Positions 41,287 through 50,739 of a DNA stretch of 64,000 bases are shown here, piece after piece. A program made the translations under genes and the position numbers. Below the pieces are notes generated by a model, which saw only the letters and a list, made by a program, of their open reading frames with translations, ran no database searches and was not told the origin of the DNA. Numbering within the stretch: position 1 is the stretch's first letter; each line of letters begins with the position of its first letter. Origin of the DNA: GWF2-38-69 sp965228125. GTDB taxonomy: Bacteria > Verrucomicrobiota > Lentisphaeria > Victivallales > GWF2-38-69. The DNA lies in the NCBI GenBank assembly GCA_965228125.1, contig OZ245791.1, forward strand, positions 558,001 through 622,000, read 5' to 3'.

Positions 41287-43173
41287 ATGGCAGAGCTCAG
41301 TAATTCGGTCGTTTTCAGTGCAGACAGTCTAAGCATTTCATTCGGGGATCAGGTTATCCTGAAAGACTCCTCGCTTGCAATCTGCGGCATGGAAAGAATT
41401 GGCCTTGTCGGCAGAAATGGTTGCGGAAAATCAACTTTCCTGAAAATCGTGGCTGGATTGGAGCAACCGGATTCCGGAAATGTCATAAAGAAGAAAGGAT
41501 TGACTCTGGCATACCTTTCACAGGAATTCTCCTTAAATCCCGATTTAACTGTGTACGAAGCCGTTTTGGAAGGTGCCTCTAATATTACCAGACTAATAGA
41601 AGAATATGAAAATCTACCACCTGAATCCAACGAACAACATATAATTGAGAATAAAATAAATAACCTTGACGGCTGGAACCTGAATAATAAAATAGAAAGA
41701 GTTCTCCACGCTGTAAACGCGCCTGAAAGGGAAAGAAAATTATCAGAATTATCTGGTGGTGAACGAAGAAGAACTGCTTTGGCCAAAGCCATAATCGGGG
41801 AACCTGATTTACTGATTCTGGACGAACCGACTAACCATCTTGATACGGATTCCATAGAGTGGCTTGAAAAATATATTGATTCCTACAAAGGCACAGTAGT
41901 TTTTGTAACACATGACCGCTATTTCCTTGATAATCTGGCAACAAGGGTGATAGAACTTTCCCAAGGTGCGTTCTATTCATACATCGGGTCATATTCCGAC
42001 TTTCTGATTGGAAAGGCAAAGAGGATAGAAACTGAGGAAAAGATGGAGCAAAAAAGAAAAAGCTTCATCAGAAGAGAAATCGACTGGATAAGACGCATGC
42101 CAAAAGCCAGAACCACTAAATCTTATAGCAGGGTTGAAAGGTTTAACCAGGCAATAGGCCAACTCCCTCCGGAAAAGGAACTGGATATCGAATTAATCAT
42201 ACCTCCCCCACGCCAATTAAGCGATAAGGTAGTGGAATTTACCGATGTTTCAATTTCTTACGGTAATAACCAAATTTTAAAGAATTTCAATTTTCTAATA
42301 AACCCCGGAATGAAAATCGGACTGATCGGAAAGAACGGATCAGGAAAAACTACATTCCTTAAAGCCTTGACAGGAGAGAATCCTACTACAACGGGAAGTA
42401 TAGAAAGAGCATCCAACATTGAATTCAATTACATAGATCAGGAAAGACTCAAACTTAACGAATCAAACACCGTTTACGAGGAAATCGGTGAAGGCTATGA
42501 TTTCGTTAAATTTGGAGAAAATAAAGTAACCATATGGACGTATTTGAAGCGTTTTCTTTTTGAGGACGCAAAAATTAAAACCATAATATCCGAACTTTCC
42601 GGCGGAGAAAAAGGCAGACTCATTCTAGCCAAAATGTTGAAGAAAGGCGGAAACTTTTTAATACTTGACGAGCCCACTAATGACTTGGATTTACAAACCC
42701 TAAGAATTCTGGAAGAAGCTCTCCTCGCATTTAAAGGCTGCGCAATAGTCGTCAGCCATGATAGATTTTTCCTTAATCGTGTATGCTCTACTACTTTTGC
42801 CTTTGAAGAAAAGGAACTCATATATTATGTCGGAAATTATGACTACTATCAAGAAAAGAAACTAACCCGTAAAATTGACTCAGCCTCAAATCAGACTGTA
42901 AAGATACCCAGAACAGCAGAAACTCCTTCAAAAATAGCAACCAGAAAATTAACTTGGAAAGAGCGCAAAGAACTTGAGACTATAGAGGAACAAGTCACAG
43001 AAACAGAAGAAAAAATCGAAAAAATCGAAAAGATATTCGGAAGTTCCGATTTCTTCGAGAAGTATGGCAATAGAACACTGGAACTGCAAACAGAATTAGA
43101 AACGCTAAAAACCAATCTTGAACTACTCTATGATAGATGGGGCGAATTGGACTGTATCAACTCTCTTACATAG
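41287..43173 (+). CDS. ABC-F ATPase (Uup-like)
   Basis: A 628-aa protein with two ABC ATPase domains and no membrane part. Walker A motifs are GRNGCGKST and GKNGSGKTT; the signature motifs LSGGERRR and LSGGEKGR and Walker B ILDEPTN boxes occur twice. A coiled-coil C-terminal tail (about residues 560-625) and a linker between the domains match the Uup/TUP-type ABC-F group. These act on ribosomes or on DNA. It is a single-gene unit. Confidence 0.92.
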   Translation: MAELSNSVVFSADSLSISFGDQVILKDSSLAICGMERIGLVGRNGCGKSTFLKIVAGLEQPDSGNVIKKKGLTLAYLSQEFSLNPDLTVYEAVLEGASNITRLIEEYENLPPESNEQHIIENKINNLDGWNLNNKIERVLHAVNAPERERKLSELSGGERRRTALAKAIIGEPDLLILDEPTNHLDTDSIEWLEKYIDSYKGTVVFVTHDRYFLDNLATRVIELSQGAFYSYIGSYSDFLIGKAKRIETEEKMEQKRKSFIRREIDWIRRMPKARTTKSYSRVERFNQAIGQLPPEKELDIELIIPPPRQLSDKVVEFTDVSISYGNNQILKNFNFLINPGMKIGLIGKNGSGKTTFLKALTGENPTTTGSIERASNIEFNYIDQERLKLNESNTVYEEIGEGYDFVKFGENKVTIWTYLKRFLFEDAKIKTIISELSGGEKGRLILAKMLKKGGNFLILDEPTNDLDLQTLRILEEALLAFKGCAIVVSHDRFFLNRVCSTTFAFEEKELIYYVGNYDYYQEKKLTRKIDSASNQTVKIPRTAETPSKIATRKLTWKERKELETIEEQVTETEEKIEKIEKIFGSSDFFEKYGNRTLELQTELETLKTNLELLYDRWGELDCINSLT

Positions 43174-43301
43174 TTGTGAAAAACTGCTATACTCATATAT
43201 AAAACATAAAAACTAATCCATAATATACTTGTCAATAACACGAAAGATCGCATAATTTAGAATATCATAGTAATCACCAGCGAGACTAAATAAGGGGAAA
43301 C

Positions 43302-43691
43302 ATGAATAAAATTCTAAAATTGTCTCTCCTGTTTTGCTGGATTTTAACCGCTGTTAACCTTTCGGCAAACTCAAAAAGTTCGGATCAAGTAGTTAATACC
43401 GTGGCTCTGGCAAAACAGGCAGACAACAAAGCGCATGTGACGTTAACAGGCGTAATTGTTAAGCGAGACGGAAATTATTTTATTAGAGATCTCACAGGAC
43501 AGATAAAGCTTGATTTTCCACCTGCAAAAAAAATAGATGTGACCACCAATGTAAATGTCATAATCACTGGAAAAATTAAAACTAATCTACTTCGCCTGAT
43601 CACCAAAAACATCGAACCTACGGTAAGAGTAAACAGCTTAAAAATAGCACAACCTTTGTCCGACACCGAAAAATCTTTAGATAACAAATAA
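43302..43691 (+). CDS. Exported OB-fold (BOF/YgiW-like) protein
   Basis: A 129-aa protein with a signal peptide (MNKILKLSLLFCWILTAVNL) and a small beta-rich domain. HVTLTGVIVKRDGNYFIRDL, IKLDFPPAKKIDVTT and VNVIITGKI match the YdeI/YgiW type of bacterial OB fold. Known relatives are periplasmic and linked to stress or ligand binding. AAGGGGAAAC precedes the ATG. A Cache-domain protein follows 20 bases later, so they may be co-expressed. Confidence 0.7.
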   Translation: MNKILKLSLLFCWILTAVNLSANSKSSDQVVNTVALAKQADNKAHVTLTGVIVKRDGNYFIRDLTGQIKLDFPPAKKIDVTTNVNVIITGKIKTNLLRLITKNIEPTVRVNSLKIAQPLSDTEKSLDNK

Positions 43692-43712
43692 TATTCAATC
43701 ATAAGGAATTTC

Positions 43713-44750
43713 ATGGAGAGCATGTATAAAAAGAATAATTTCATCTTATGCCTGATTATTTTCGCAATAATTGTGATCCTATTGGGAATATATACCATTC
43801 ATAAATACAACAAGGTATCATATGGAGTTCAGTCTGTCTTAACAAATGAAGCTTCACTTATTTACGGCGCTTCAATCTCTATTTCAGAAAAAGAACTTTC
43901 TGTTGACAACATGGTAAATTTTCTGAGAGAAAAATTTATTCAAGGCAATTATACAAGTAGCACTCAATCTATGAACAGCTATATCGAAAATGTCGAGTGG
44001 TATTTAAAATCTTTAGTAACAGCCGACAATACAATTAACGGTGCATGGTTTACTATTAATCCTGACCTTTTTATAAAATTAGAAGGTAAAAAAATAACAC
44101 TTCAGGACTTCTCATTTACTTCATGGTACTGTAGAGACACGAATGGAAAAATTGTAATAGGCCCCAGAGACAATAAAAGAATCACACCTGAAGATGACCC
44201 TTATTATTTCGAGGCTGTCAGGGTGGGAAGTATGATAATAACTCATATTTACGAAGATACTAAGACCAATGTCGAAATGATTTCAATAGCATCACCAATA
44301 TATAAGGATGACGGCTCACTTATCGGTGTCGCCGGAATAGATATATCAAAAGATAGCTTGACAAAAACATTTAAGAACCTTAAGGAAAAATCAAACTCTT
44401 CAGAACTTTACATATTCGACACAGAAGGAAAATATATCGTTGGCACAAACGAGCCTTCTGACCAATTGATCTCATATATCAATAGCGCAAAAGCATCTAT
44501 GGGAATCAAGCCCTCCTTAAGCAAAATACTCAACGGAAACTGGATTTTGATTGAAGACAAAAACAACAAAGGCCCATACGTTGCAGCTGAAGTTTCACTA
44601 AATAATATTCGTAACAACTTGTCCTGCATTCTATATATACTATATGGAATGATTATAATTCTATTCATCAGTCTGATATCCTATTTTTTCTTACTAAACA
44701 AGAGAATACCCGAGATAGAGCCGGCAACAGAAGACCCCATTCAAGAATAA
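43713..44750 (+). CDS. Cache-domain membrane protein without output domain
   Basis: A 345-aa protein with one membrane helix near residues 10-31, a large extracytoplasmic double-Cache domain (about 40-285) and a second helix near 300-322. The Cache features are TINGAWFTINPDLF, FTSWYCRDTNGKI, PYYFEAVRVGSM and SLIGVAGIDIS. After the second helix only about 20 residues remain, with no HAMP, kinase or methyl-accepting domain. It could be a sensor partner of another protein. The ATG follows AAGGAATTTC. Confidence 0.8.
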   Translation: MESMYKKNNFILCLIIFAIIVILLGIYTIHKYNKVSYGVQSVLTNEASLIYGASISISEKELSVDNMVNFLREKFIQGNYTSSTQSMNSYIENVEWYLKSLVTADNTINGAWFTINPDLFIKLEGKKITLQDFSFTSWYCRDTNGKIVIGPRDNKRITPEDDPYYFEAVRVGSMIITHIYEDTKTNVEMISIASPIYKDDGSLIGVAGIDISKDSLTKTFKNLKEKSNSSELYIFDTEGKYIVGTNEPSDQLISYINSAKASMGIKPSLSKILNGNWILIEDKNNKGPYVAAEVSLNNIRNNLSCILYILYGMIIILFISLISYFFLLNKRIPEIEPATEDPIQE

Positions 44751-44795
44751 AATCTATTTTCAGCCAAGTAAAAAAAATAAATTCATGAGGTAAAA

Positions 44796-45152
44796 ATGAC
44801 AGGCATAAAAGATTCAAATCAAATACAGTTCAACAAAGTTGAAATGGCCAAAAATACATTTATAAAAATTCTTATTCCGCCAGATAAGAATAACAACTTC
44901 GCGATGAGAAAATTTATCATAAAAAAAGGCGGAATGATACCTTTTCATAGAAATCTGGTAGAACACCAGCAATATATTCTCTGCGGCAAAGCAGAAATAA
45001 GAATTGGCGATGAAGTCTCAATTGTCGAAAGGGACAACGTAGTATTCATTCCTGCCGAAGTACCACATTATTATAAAAATATCGGTGAAACCAATTTCGA
45101 ATTTTTGTGCATTATCCCCAACAAAGCCGACCAAATGACCTTAGTAGAATAG
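44796..45152 (+). CDS. Cupin-domain protein
   Basis: A 118-aa single-domain cupin. The first conserved motif is MIPFHRNLVEHQQYILCGKAE and the second VFIPAEVPHYYKNIG, which together carry the His/Glu metal site. Proteins of this size bind metals or small ligands and act as isomerases or sensors. ATGAGGTAAAA precedes the ATG. The specific substrate is unknown. Confidence 0.8.
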   Translation: MTGIKDSNQIQFNKVEMAKNTFIKILIPPDKNNNFAMRKFIIKKGGMIPFHRNLVEHQQYILCGKAEIRIGDEVSIVERDNVVFIPAEVPHYYKNIGETNFEFLCIIPNKADQMTLVE

Positions 45153-45215
45153 CCAAAATTATAATCAATCATCATAGAAAGGCAGAACTATATTGTTTTA
45201 TGCCTCTCTATTTGC

Positions 45216-45605
45216 TTACCGAGGAGGTATCTGGTTTATGTATTCCTGATAAACTATTAGAGCATGCCTATCAAAGACTTTATCTTGCGGACTCAAGCTA
45301 AAATAGCACCAAAATGAGCATAGCCCACCAATCCAGGAAGAATCGGAACCTGATCAAGATTATTACCAAACCAGTTATAAATATTAAAACTCTTCTCATA
45401 CCTATTTACGAAGTCTGGTCTCCCAGGACACGGCTCAGTCAAAGGAATCACATTAAGATTTGGAGTTTTTACTATGTTGTTTTCTATCAAATACGCTCCT
45501 CCCAATACAGAGCAACAGCCGCCCCTAGACTGTGTCCCGTTACAAGAACACATGGGTTATCTTCTCCTTTTATCTTATTTATAAAAGATTTATAACTGAA
45601 TTAAT
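45216..45605 (-). pseudogene. Broken class 3 lipase gene
   Basis: The minus strand encodes NPCVLVTGHSLGAAVALYW, the nucleophile elbow of class 3 lipases. A frameshift near 45485 moves the sequence to another frame (GGAYLIENN, VNRYEKSFNIYNWFGNNLDQ, VGYAHFGAIL), which keeps the family pattern of Asp and a late His. A second shift near 45297 leads to DRHALIVYQEYINQI. No start codon or N-terminal half is present. It is a truncated, frameshifted remnant. Confidence 0.8.
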
Positions 45606-45660
45606 AAATTAAATAATTCGTTTGGCGAACTTTAAACTTCCAATGATATATTATTTGATT

Positions 45661-45867
45661 ATGAAAATCAAAGACATGAATAATGAATTAGATATGCTAA
45701 AGCGCAGGGTGATACGCAAAATCACCGGGGCAAATGTGCACAAAGCTGAAAACCTCCTTGGCGCCGCTCGTGTAATTATAGACCAATACAGCCAGACAAA
45801 AGACGAAAAATGGTTGCCCCTTTATAGTCAGGCTAAAGAAGAATTAATGAAATTTATTAACTCCTAA
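45661..45867 (+). CDS. Small hypothetical protein, 68 aa
   Basis: Not recognised. It is helical and charged throughout (MKIKDMNNELDMLKRRVIRK at the start) with no membrane segment. The ATG at 45661 is preferred to 45622 because it matches the coding-like sequence, but no strong ribosome site is seen. The stop codon region is the target duplication of the IS256-type element. Confidence 0.4.
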   Translation: MKIKDMNNELDMLKRRVIRKITGANVHKAENLLGAARVIIDQYSQTKDEKWLPLYSQAKEELMKFINS

Positions 45868-45870
45868 AAA
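45863..45870. repeat. Target duplication of the IS256-family element, left
   Basis: CCTAAAAA here is repeated at 47274-47281, flanking the element on both sides. The 8-bp length fits the IS256 family. Confidence 0.85.
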
Positions 45871-47273
45871 GAAGGTTTACAGAATTTTGTGTAAATGGTC
45901 ATAGTCAAATATAATAAAAATACTCTTAAAAAAAAGGAGAAAAGACTATGACAAGCAAACTAACTGATTCGCTAATCGATGAACTGGTAAAGAACTGCAA
46001 GACTGCTGAAGATGTCCTGGGAGACAATGGAGTAGTCAAGGAGATAACCAAACGGCTTCTTGAACGTATGCTCAGCGCTGAACTTACAACACATCTTGGC
46101 TACGAAAAGAATCAACCTCCTAAAGAAAAAGACGACAACAACCGCAACGGATACAGTTCAAAGACCATTCTTACTAAAGATGATAAAATTGAAATTGATA
46201 TGCCTCGTGACAGGAAGGGCAGTTTTGAGCCTGTAATTGTACCAAAGCATAAAAAGCGCTTTGAAGGCTTCGATAGTAAAATTACTTCTATGTATGCCAG
46301 AGGCATGAGTCTAAACGACATAAAGGAGCATCTTAAGGAAATTTATGGTGTAGAAGTATCACCAACTCTTATTTCAAATGTAACTGATGCAGTCATAGAA
46401 GACGTCAAACAGTGGCAGAATCGACCATTGGATCCAATTTATCCTGTGGTGTTCTTTGATGCAATAATTGTCAAAAGCAGAGAAAACGGGCAGACAGAAA
46501 ATAAGGCTGTTTATCTTGCTTTAGGGATAAATATGGAAGGGCGTAAAGAACTATTGGGAATGTGGATAGCAGAAACAGAAGGAGCCAAATTTTGGCTTAA
46601 TGTAATAACCGAAATTAAGAATCGCGGAGTCAATGACATACTCATCGCCTGCATAGATGGACTCAAGGGATTTCCAGAGGCTATAAATGCAGTATTCCCA
46701 AAGAGTGAAATTCAGCTCTGCATAGTCCATATGATCAGAAACTCATTGAAATATGTGCCGCATAAAGATTACAAAGCAGTTCTTACAGACCTGAAAAATA
46801 TTTACAAGGCTCAGACTGAAGATGAGGCTATGCATAACCTTGAAATATTTGCTGGCAAGTGGGATGCAAAATATCCGACAATCTCTCAGCTATGGAAGAG
46901 GAATTGGGAGTTGATAAAAACCTTTTTTGCCTATCCTGAGGACATCCGCAAGGTCATTTATACGACCAATGCCATTGAATCAATCAATAACTCCCTCAGA
47001 AAAATACTCAGAAACAGAGGTGCATTTCCAAATAACGATGCTATTCTGAAGCTGATGTATCTGGCTTTACAGAATGCAGCCAAGAAATGGACAATGCCGA
47101 TAAGGAACTGGAAACTGGCTTTAAATCGCTTTGCCATCAGGTTCGAAGGGAGGGTTCAGCTATGATTGACTCAATGATGAGCTTCGGGGTCTCCTACGGA
47201 GATCTTACTTCCCCTCAGCTCATAAAAAATACAGAAGACAAAAGACCAAATACACAAAATTTCTTAAACAGCC
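45871..47273 (+). mobile_element. IS256-family insertion sequence
   Basis: A complete element of 1403 bp. The outer 30 bases of the two ends are imperfect inverted repeats with about 22 matches, including aattttgtgta in both. An 8-bp target duplication CCTAAAAA flanks it. It carries one intact transposase gene. The matching target duplication suggests that insertion was recent or has not been rearranged since. Confidence 0.93.
45948..47165 (+). CDS. IS256-type (Mutator) transposase
   Basis: A 405-aa DDE transposase. LLERMLSAELTTHLGYEKNQ and the NRNGYSSKTI motif mark the N-terminal domain. The catalytic residues lie in VVFFDAIIVK (first Asp), IACIDGLKGFPEAINAVFP (second Asp) and the C-terminal TTNAIESINNSLRKILR with the Glu, which is the family hallmark. 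AAAAAAGGAGAAAAGACT precedes the ATG. Full length, so probably active. Confidence 0.96.
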   Translation: MTSKLTDSLIDELVKNCKTAEDVLGDNGVVKEITKRLLERMLSAELTTHLGYEKNQPPKEKDDNNRNGYSSKTILTKDDKIEIDMPRDRKGSFEPVIVPKHKKRFEGFDSKITSMYARGMSLNDIKEHLKEIYGVEVSPTLISNVTDAVIEDVKQWQNRPLDPIYPVVFFDAIIVKSRENGQTENKAVYLALGINMEGRKELLGMWIAETEGAKFWLNVITEIKNRGVNDILIACIDGLKGFPEAINAVFPKSEIQLCIVHMIRNSLKYVPHKDYKAVLTDLKNIYKAQTEDEAMHNLEIFAGKWDAKYPTISQLWKRNWELIKTFFAYPEDIRKVIYTTNAIESINNSLRKILRNRGAFPNNDAILKLMYLALQNAAKKWTMPIRNWKLALNRFAIRFEGRVQL

Positions 47274-47281
47274 CCTAAAAA
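47274..47281. repeat. Target duplication of the IS256-family element, right
   Basis: Second copy of CCTAAAAA, directly after the right inverted repeat. Confidence 0.85.
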
Positions 47282-47490
47282 TTAATTTTAATCCCAGTAA
47301 ACAATATAACGGCTATCTTCTTATAAAGAAAAACATTGTGTTGCTATTCGTAAGCATATTGAACTACTTGCTTTTTATGTACTAGGACTGTTACTAATCA
47401 TGTTATCTTTAATAAGTTACACGCTTTCCATATTGACAATAGTCATTTTTCCCTTATCATTTTTGTCAAATAGAAAAAAGGAGTTTTAAT

Positions 47491-47685
47491 ATGAATAAAT
47501 CTCTTGATGATTTGATTATTGAAATCACCTGCCCATATTGCCTGAAAACTCTGGAAAGATCTATCCATTTGATCAAAACTAATAATAGTTGTTGCCCTCA
47601 ATGTGGTTCCGTGTTTAAAGCAGAAGCATTTAGAAAAGAAATAGCAAAAGTCGAAGAAATCCTTAAGCTCAAATTCAATAAATAA
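47491..47685 (+). CDS. Small zinc-ribbon protein, 64 aa
   Basis: A short protein with two Cys pairs, TCPYCLKTL and CCPQCGSVF, that should form a zinc ribbon, followed by a charged helix (KEIAKVEEILKLKF). AAAAAAGGAGTTTTAAT precedes the ATG at ideal spacing. Such proteins often bind nucleic acids or other proteins. It stands alone between the IS and tRNA-Leu. Confidence 0.6.
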   Translation: MNKSLDDLIIEITCPYCLKTLERSIHLIKTNNSCCPQCGSVFKAEAFRKEIAKVEEILKLKFNK

Positions 47686-48128
47686 CATAGCTTTTGAGCA
47701 AAAACTCTATTCCGAGATGCTTTTTACTAGTTGCAATCTAATTAGAACTAATATCAAATGTAAGCCATCTTGTGGTCAATCGAAATAGTTCAGATCAGAT
47801 ATCATTATTAATTATTCACCGACAACCTATTTCCCCAGATGGGGACTTACTCACCACCAGCAATATTTCATAATTTTATGATTTACTACTAGCTTACCTT
47901 GTTCACTCCTTGCAATAAGGGCAAAGGATTTTCATATCTTGTCCTACGCCATAAATCGTTGCCTTTATTATATTGAAATACCTTTCTAATGCTAGATGTT
48001 TATATGAAAATGTTCATTCTACTATTTTCTTAAAATTCTGCCAGCCTCAAAAAAATTGATACTATTTGATACTGTATTTTTAGTTTTCATGTAGTATCAG
48101 ATGCTTTCAAAGGAAAAATAAAAGAAAA
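47686..48128. other. Intergenic region before tRNA-Leu with TGATACT repeats
   Basis: About 440 bases without a gene. Two direct TGATACT motifs and one inverted AGTATCA lie at about 48057-48098. These resemble the motif repeats near the ssrA attachment sites and could be relics of an element once inserted at the tRNA-Leu gene. This is weak evidence. Confidence 0.25.
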
Positions 48129-48162
48129 AGCCTCAATCAGCTTTTAAGTGCTTTTTGAGGCT
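48129..48162 (-). terminator. Terminator of tRNA-Leu
   Basis: On the minus strand agcctcaa pairs with ttgaggct across an 18-base loop and is followed by TTTTTC. It stands right after the tRNA 3' end. Confidence 0.7.
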
Positions 48163-48168
48163 AAAAAG

Positions 48169-48257
48169 TGGTGCCCGGGGGGGGACTCGAACCCCCACAT
48201 CCGTATTAGGGATAACGGATTTTAAGTCCGTTGCGTCTGCCATTTCGCCACCCGGGC
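48169..48257 (-). tRNA. tRNA-Leu(TAA)
   Basis: The gene reads GCCCGGGTGGCGAAATGG at the 5' end, has the anticodon loop CTTAAAA (anticodon TAA), a long variable arm typical of tRNA-Leu, GGTTCGAGTCC in the T-arm, and an encoded CCA. The acceptor stem pairs GCCCGGG with CCCGGGC. Confidence 0.96.
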
Positions 48258-48274
48258 TGCCTAATATTTACAAA

Positions 48275-49669
48275 TTAGTACCTGTAGTGTTCAGGTTTGT
48301 ATGGACCTTCTGACGAAACCCCGATATACGAGGATTGTTTTTCTGTCAACTTAGTCAATTTAACTCCGAGCCTATTTAAATGCAAACGGGCTACTTCTTC
48401 ATCTAGTTTTTTATCAAGTCTGTACACACCGACTGGTTTGTTTGTCGTAGCCAGATCTATCTGAGCAAGTGTCTGATTAGTAAAAGAATTGCTCATTACG
48501 AAACTGGAATGTCCTGTAGCACAGCCAAGATTTACAAGCCTTCCTTCAGCAAGCAAATATATTGCGTGTCCATCAATAAAAATATATTTATCTACTTGAG
48601 GTTTGATATTTACCCTCTGTACGCCTTTCAAGTTATTCAAGGCATCAACTTGTATCTCATTATCGAAGTGTCCAATATTGCAAACTATTGCCTGATCTTT
48701 CATCTTCTGCATGTGATCAACAGTCAAAACATCGCAATTACCTGTAGTTGTTACATACATATCAGCGACAGGAAGAGCATCTTCTACGGTAGCTACTTCA
48801 AAACCTTCCATAGCTGCCTGCAGAGCACAAATCGGATCTATTTCTGTAACAATAACTCTAGCTCCAAATCCACGAAGTGATCTAGCCGAACCCTTGCCAA
48901 CATCGCCATAACCGCACACGCAGCAAACTTTGCCGGCTATCATCACATCAGTAGCCCTCTTGATCCCGTCAGCAAGAGACTCCCTACATCCATACAAGTT
49001 GTCAAACTTTGACTTAGTTACAGAGTCGTTCACGTTAATGGCAGGAAATAAAAGCTTTCCTTGTTCAAGCATTTGGTAGAGCCTATGAACTCCTGTAGTA
49101 GTTTCTTCTGATACGCCCTTAATTTCTTTAGCAAAACTGGCCCACTGATTCGGGCTTTCTTTCAATATTTGTTTGAGTAGTTTATTAAGCAACTTTTCAT
49201 CTTCTCCGCCTGCAGGAGCATCAAGAATCGAAACATTCTTTTCAGCTTCAACGCCTCTGTGAATCATAAGAGTGGCGTCTCCACCATCATCAACTATTAA
49301 ATTTGGTCCTTTCCCTGCCGGAAATTCCAATGCCTTTCTCGTACACCACCAGTACTCTTCCAATGTTTCGCCTTTCCAAGCAAAAACCGATATTCCTGCT
49401 TTAGCTATTGCCGCAGCAGCATGATCCTGAGTTGAGAAAATGTTGCAGGAACACCATCTAACGTCTGCGCCTAGAGCCACCAGAGTTTCAATTAAAACCG
49501 CAGTTTGAATAGTCATGTGCAAACTGCCAGTGATTCTAAAATTTTTAAGTGGTTGACTCTTACCAAATTTATCTCTTAATGCCATCAAACCTGGCATTTC
49601 TTTTTCTGCTATTTCTATTTCTTTTCTGCCAAAATCAGCTAAAGAAATGTCAGCTATTTTATAATCCAT
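48275..49669 (-). CDS. ahcY: Adenosylhomocysteinase
   Basis: A 464-aa enzyme that splits S-adenosylhomocysteine to adenosine and homocysteine, using bound NAD. RITGSLHMTIQTAVLIETL, the catalytic DDGGDATLMIH region, the NAD site CGYGDVGKGSARSLRGFGA, CNIGHFDNEI and the C-terminal HYRY end are all present. The length and C-terminal KPEHYRY match the family. It is the last gene of the run metK, adenosine kinase, ahcY, whose products recycle the methyl cycle in order. Spacing between the genes is 16-28 bases. Confidence 0.97.
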   Translation of the reverse strand: MDYKIADISLADFGRKEIEIAEKEMPGLMALRDKFGKSQPLKNFRITGSLHMTIQTAVLIETLVALGADVRWCSCNIFSTQDHAAAAIAKAGISVFAWKGETLEEYWWCTRKALEFPAGKGPNLIVDDGGDATLMIHRGVEAEKNVSILDAPAGGEDEKLLNKLLKQILKESPNQWASFAKEIKGVSEETTTGVHRLYQMLEQGKLLFPAINVNDSVTKSKFDNLYGCRESLADGIKRATDVMIAGKVCCVCGYGDVGKGSARSLRGFGARVIVTEIDPICALQAAMEGFEVATVEDALPVADMYVTTTGNCDVLTVDHMQKMKDQAIVCNIGHFDNEIQVDALNNLKGVQRVNIKPQVDKYIFIDGHAIYLLAEGRLVNLGCATGHSSFVMSNSFTNQTLAQIDLATTNKPVGVYRLDKKLDEEVARLHLNRLGVKLTKLTEKQSSYIGVSSEGPYKPEHYRY

Positions 49670-49697
49670 AATATGTAAACCTTTTTCTAAAATTTAT

Positions 49698-50723
49698 TTA
49701 TCTTGCTTCTTCAACTTTCTTGAAGTCAGCTATTATTTCTGTCCATCTCCGCCCTGGAATGGAAGCTCCCATTACCTGAACAACTTCTGCTCCCAGCCTT
49801 GCCGCGAATCCACCTGCTTCTTCCAACAATTTTCCAGTCAACTTTTTGCATGGCATGTATCCATATAAGAAGCCTGCCTGCCAAAAATCACCAGCGCCTG
49901 TGGTATCCACAGCTTTAACAACTAGCGCAGGAACTCTTACTTTCATATCCCCTGCTTTAATAATAGCGCCCCTCTTGCCAAGCTTTACAGCTATCACATC
50001 GCAGACTCCATCAAGCATTTCAAATATGTCTTCAGGATTAGTGGTACCAGTGAACTGCATTGCTTCGTCTTCATTGCAAAATACAATATCAACATAGTTT
50101 TTCAGTATTCCGCCAAGTTCATTTTTAAACTGTTTGACCACTTCAAATGAAGCCAAATCCAAACTAACTATCAAGGAATTTTTTTTAGCTGTTTGCAAGA
50201 CTTTCAAAGCTACTCCGGAAGAATACTGAAGAGTATATCCTTCCATGTGCATGTGCGTATAGCCTTGAAAATCAGCATCCGTTATTTCTTCGGAATGAAT
50301 TGTGAGCGCAGCTCCAAGATAGGTTCTCATTGTCCTTTCGGAATCTTGCGTCACCATACTCAGGCAACAACCCGTCCTTACATCATTGCTGATTTTAAAT
50401 TTCGTTCCATCTCCACCCATACTTGAAAAATGCCTCGTAAAAAAGGAACCCAAATCATCTTTGCCGACTTTTCCTAGAAACCCGGTTTTGACCCCAAGTT
50501 TCGCCAAGGCTCCAATAGTGTTGGAAGCAGATCCTCCCAAGACCATGGATTTTTCCATTGTTGCTTTATGAAGAATCCTGTCAATAACCGAAATATCTAC
50601 TAATTCCATCCCGCCTTTCTGTCCTTCGACATTATTACGGAGGAATTCGTCATCAACATTAACCAAAATGTCTACTAACGGCGATCCAAACCCAAGTATT
50701 TTGATTTCCCTATCTGTCTGCAT
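49698..50723 (-). CDS. PfkB-family adenosine kinase
   Basis: A 341-aa sugar kinase of the PfkB family. GGSASNTIGALAKLG near residue 65, VFCNEDEAMQFTG and the catalytic end DTTGAGDFWQAGFLYGY are the signatures. Similarity to eukaryote-type adenosine kinases and the position between metK and ahcY suggest that it phosphorylates the adenosine released by AhcY to AMP. Other nucleosides cannot be excluded. Confidence 0.88.
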   Translation of the reverse strand: MQTDREIKILGFGSPLVDILVNVDDEFLRNNVEGQKGGMELVDISVIDRILHKATMEKSMVLGGSASNTIGALAKLGVKTGFLGKVGKDDLGSFFTRHFSSMGGDGTKFKISNDVRTGCCLSMVTQDSERTMRTYLGAALTIHSEEITDADFQGYTHMHMEGYTLQYSSGVALKVLQTAKKNSLIVSLDLASFEVVKQFKNELGGILKNYVDIVFCNEDEAMQFTGTTNPEDIFEMLDGVCDVIAVKLGKRGAIIKAGDMKVRVPALVVKAVDTTGAGDFWQAGFLYGYMPCKKLTGKLLEEAGGFAARLGAEVVQVMGASIPGRRWTEIIADFKKVEEAR

Positions 50724-50739
50724 AATAAATTGTTTTTTT

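Noticed and set aside
45107..45301. Plus-strand ORF after the cupin gene
   Set aside because: It runs opposite the end of the lipase relic, lacks a ribosome site and resembles nothing.
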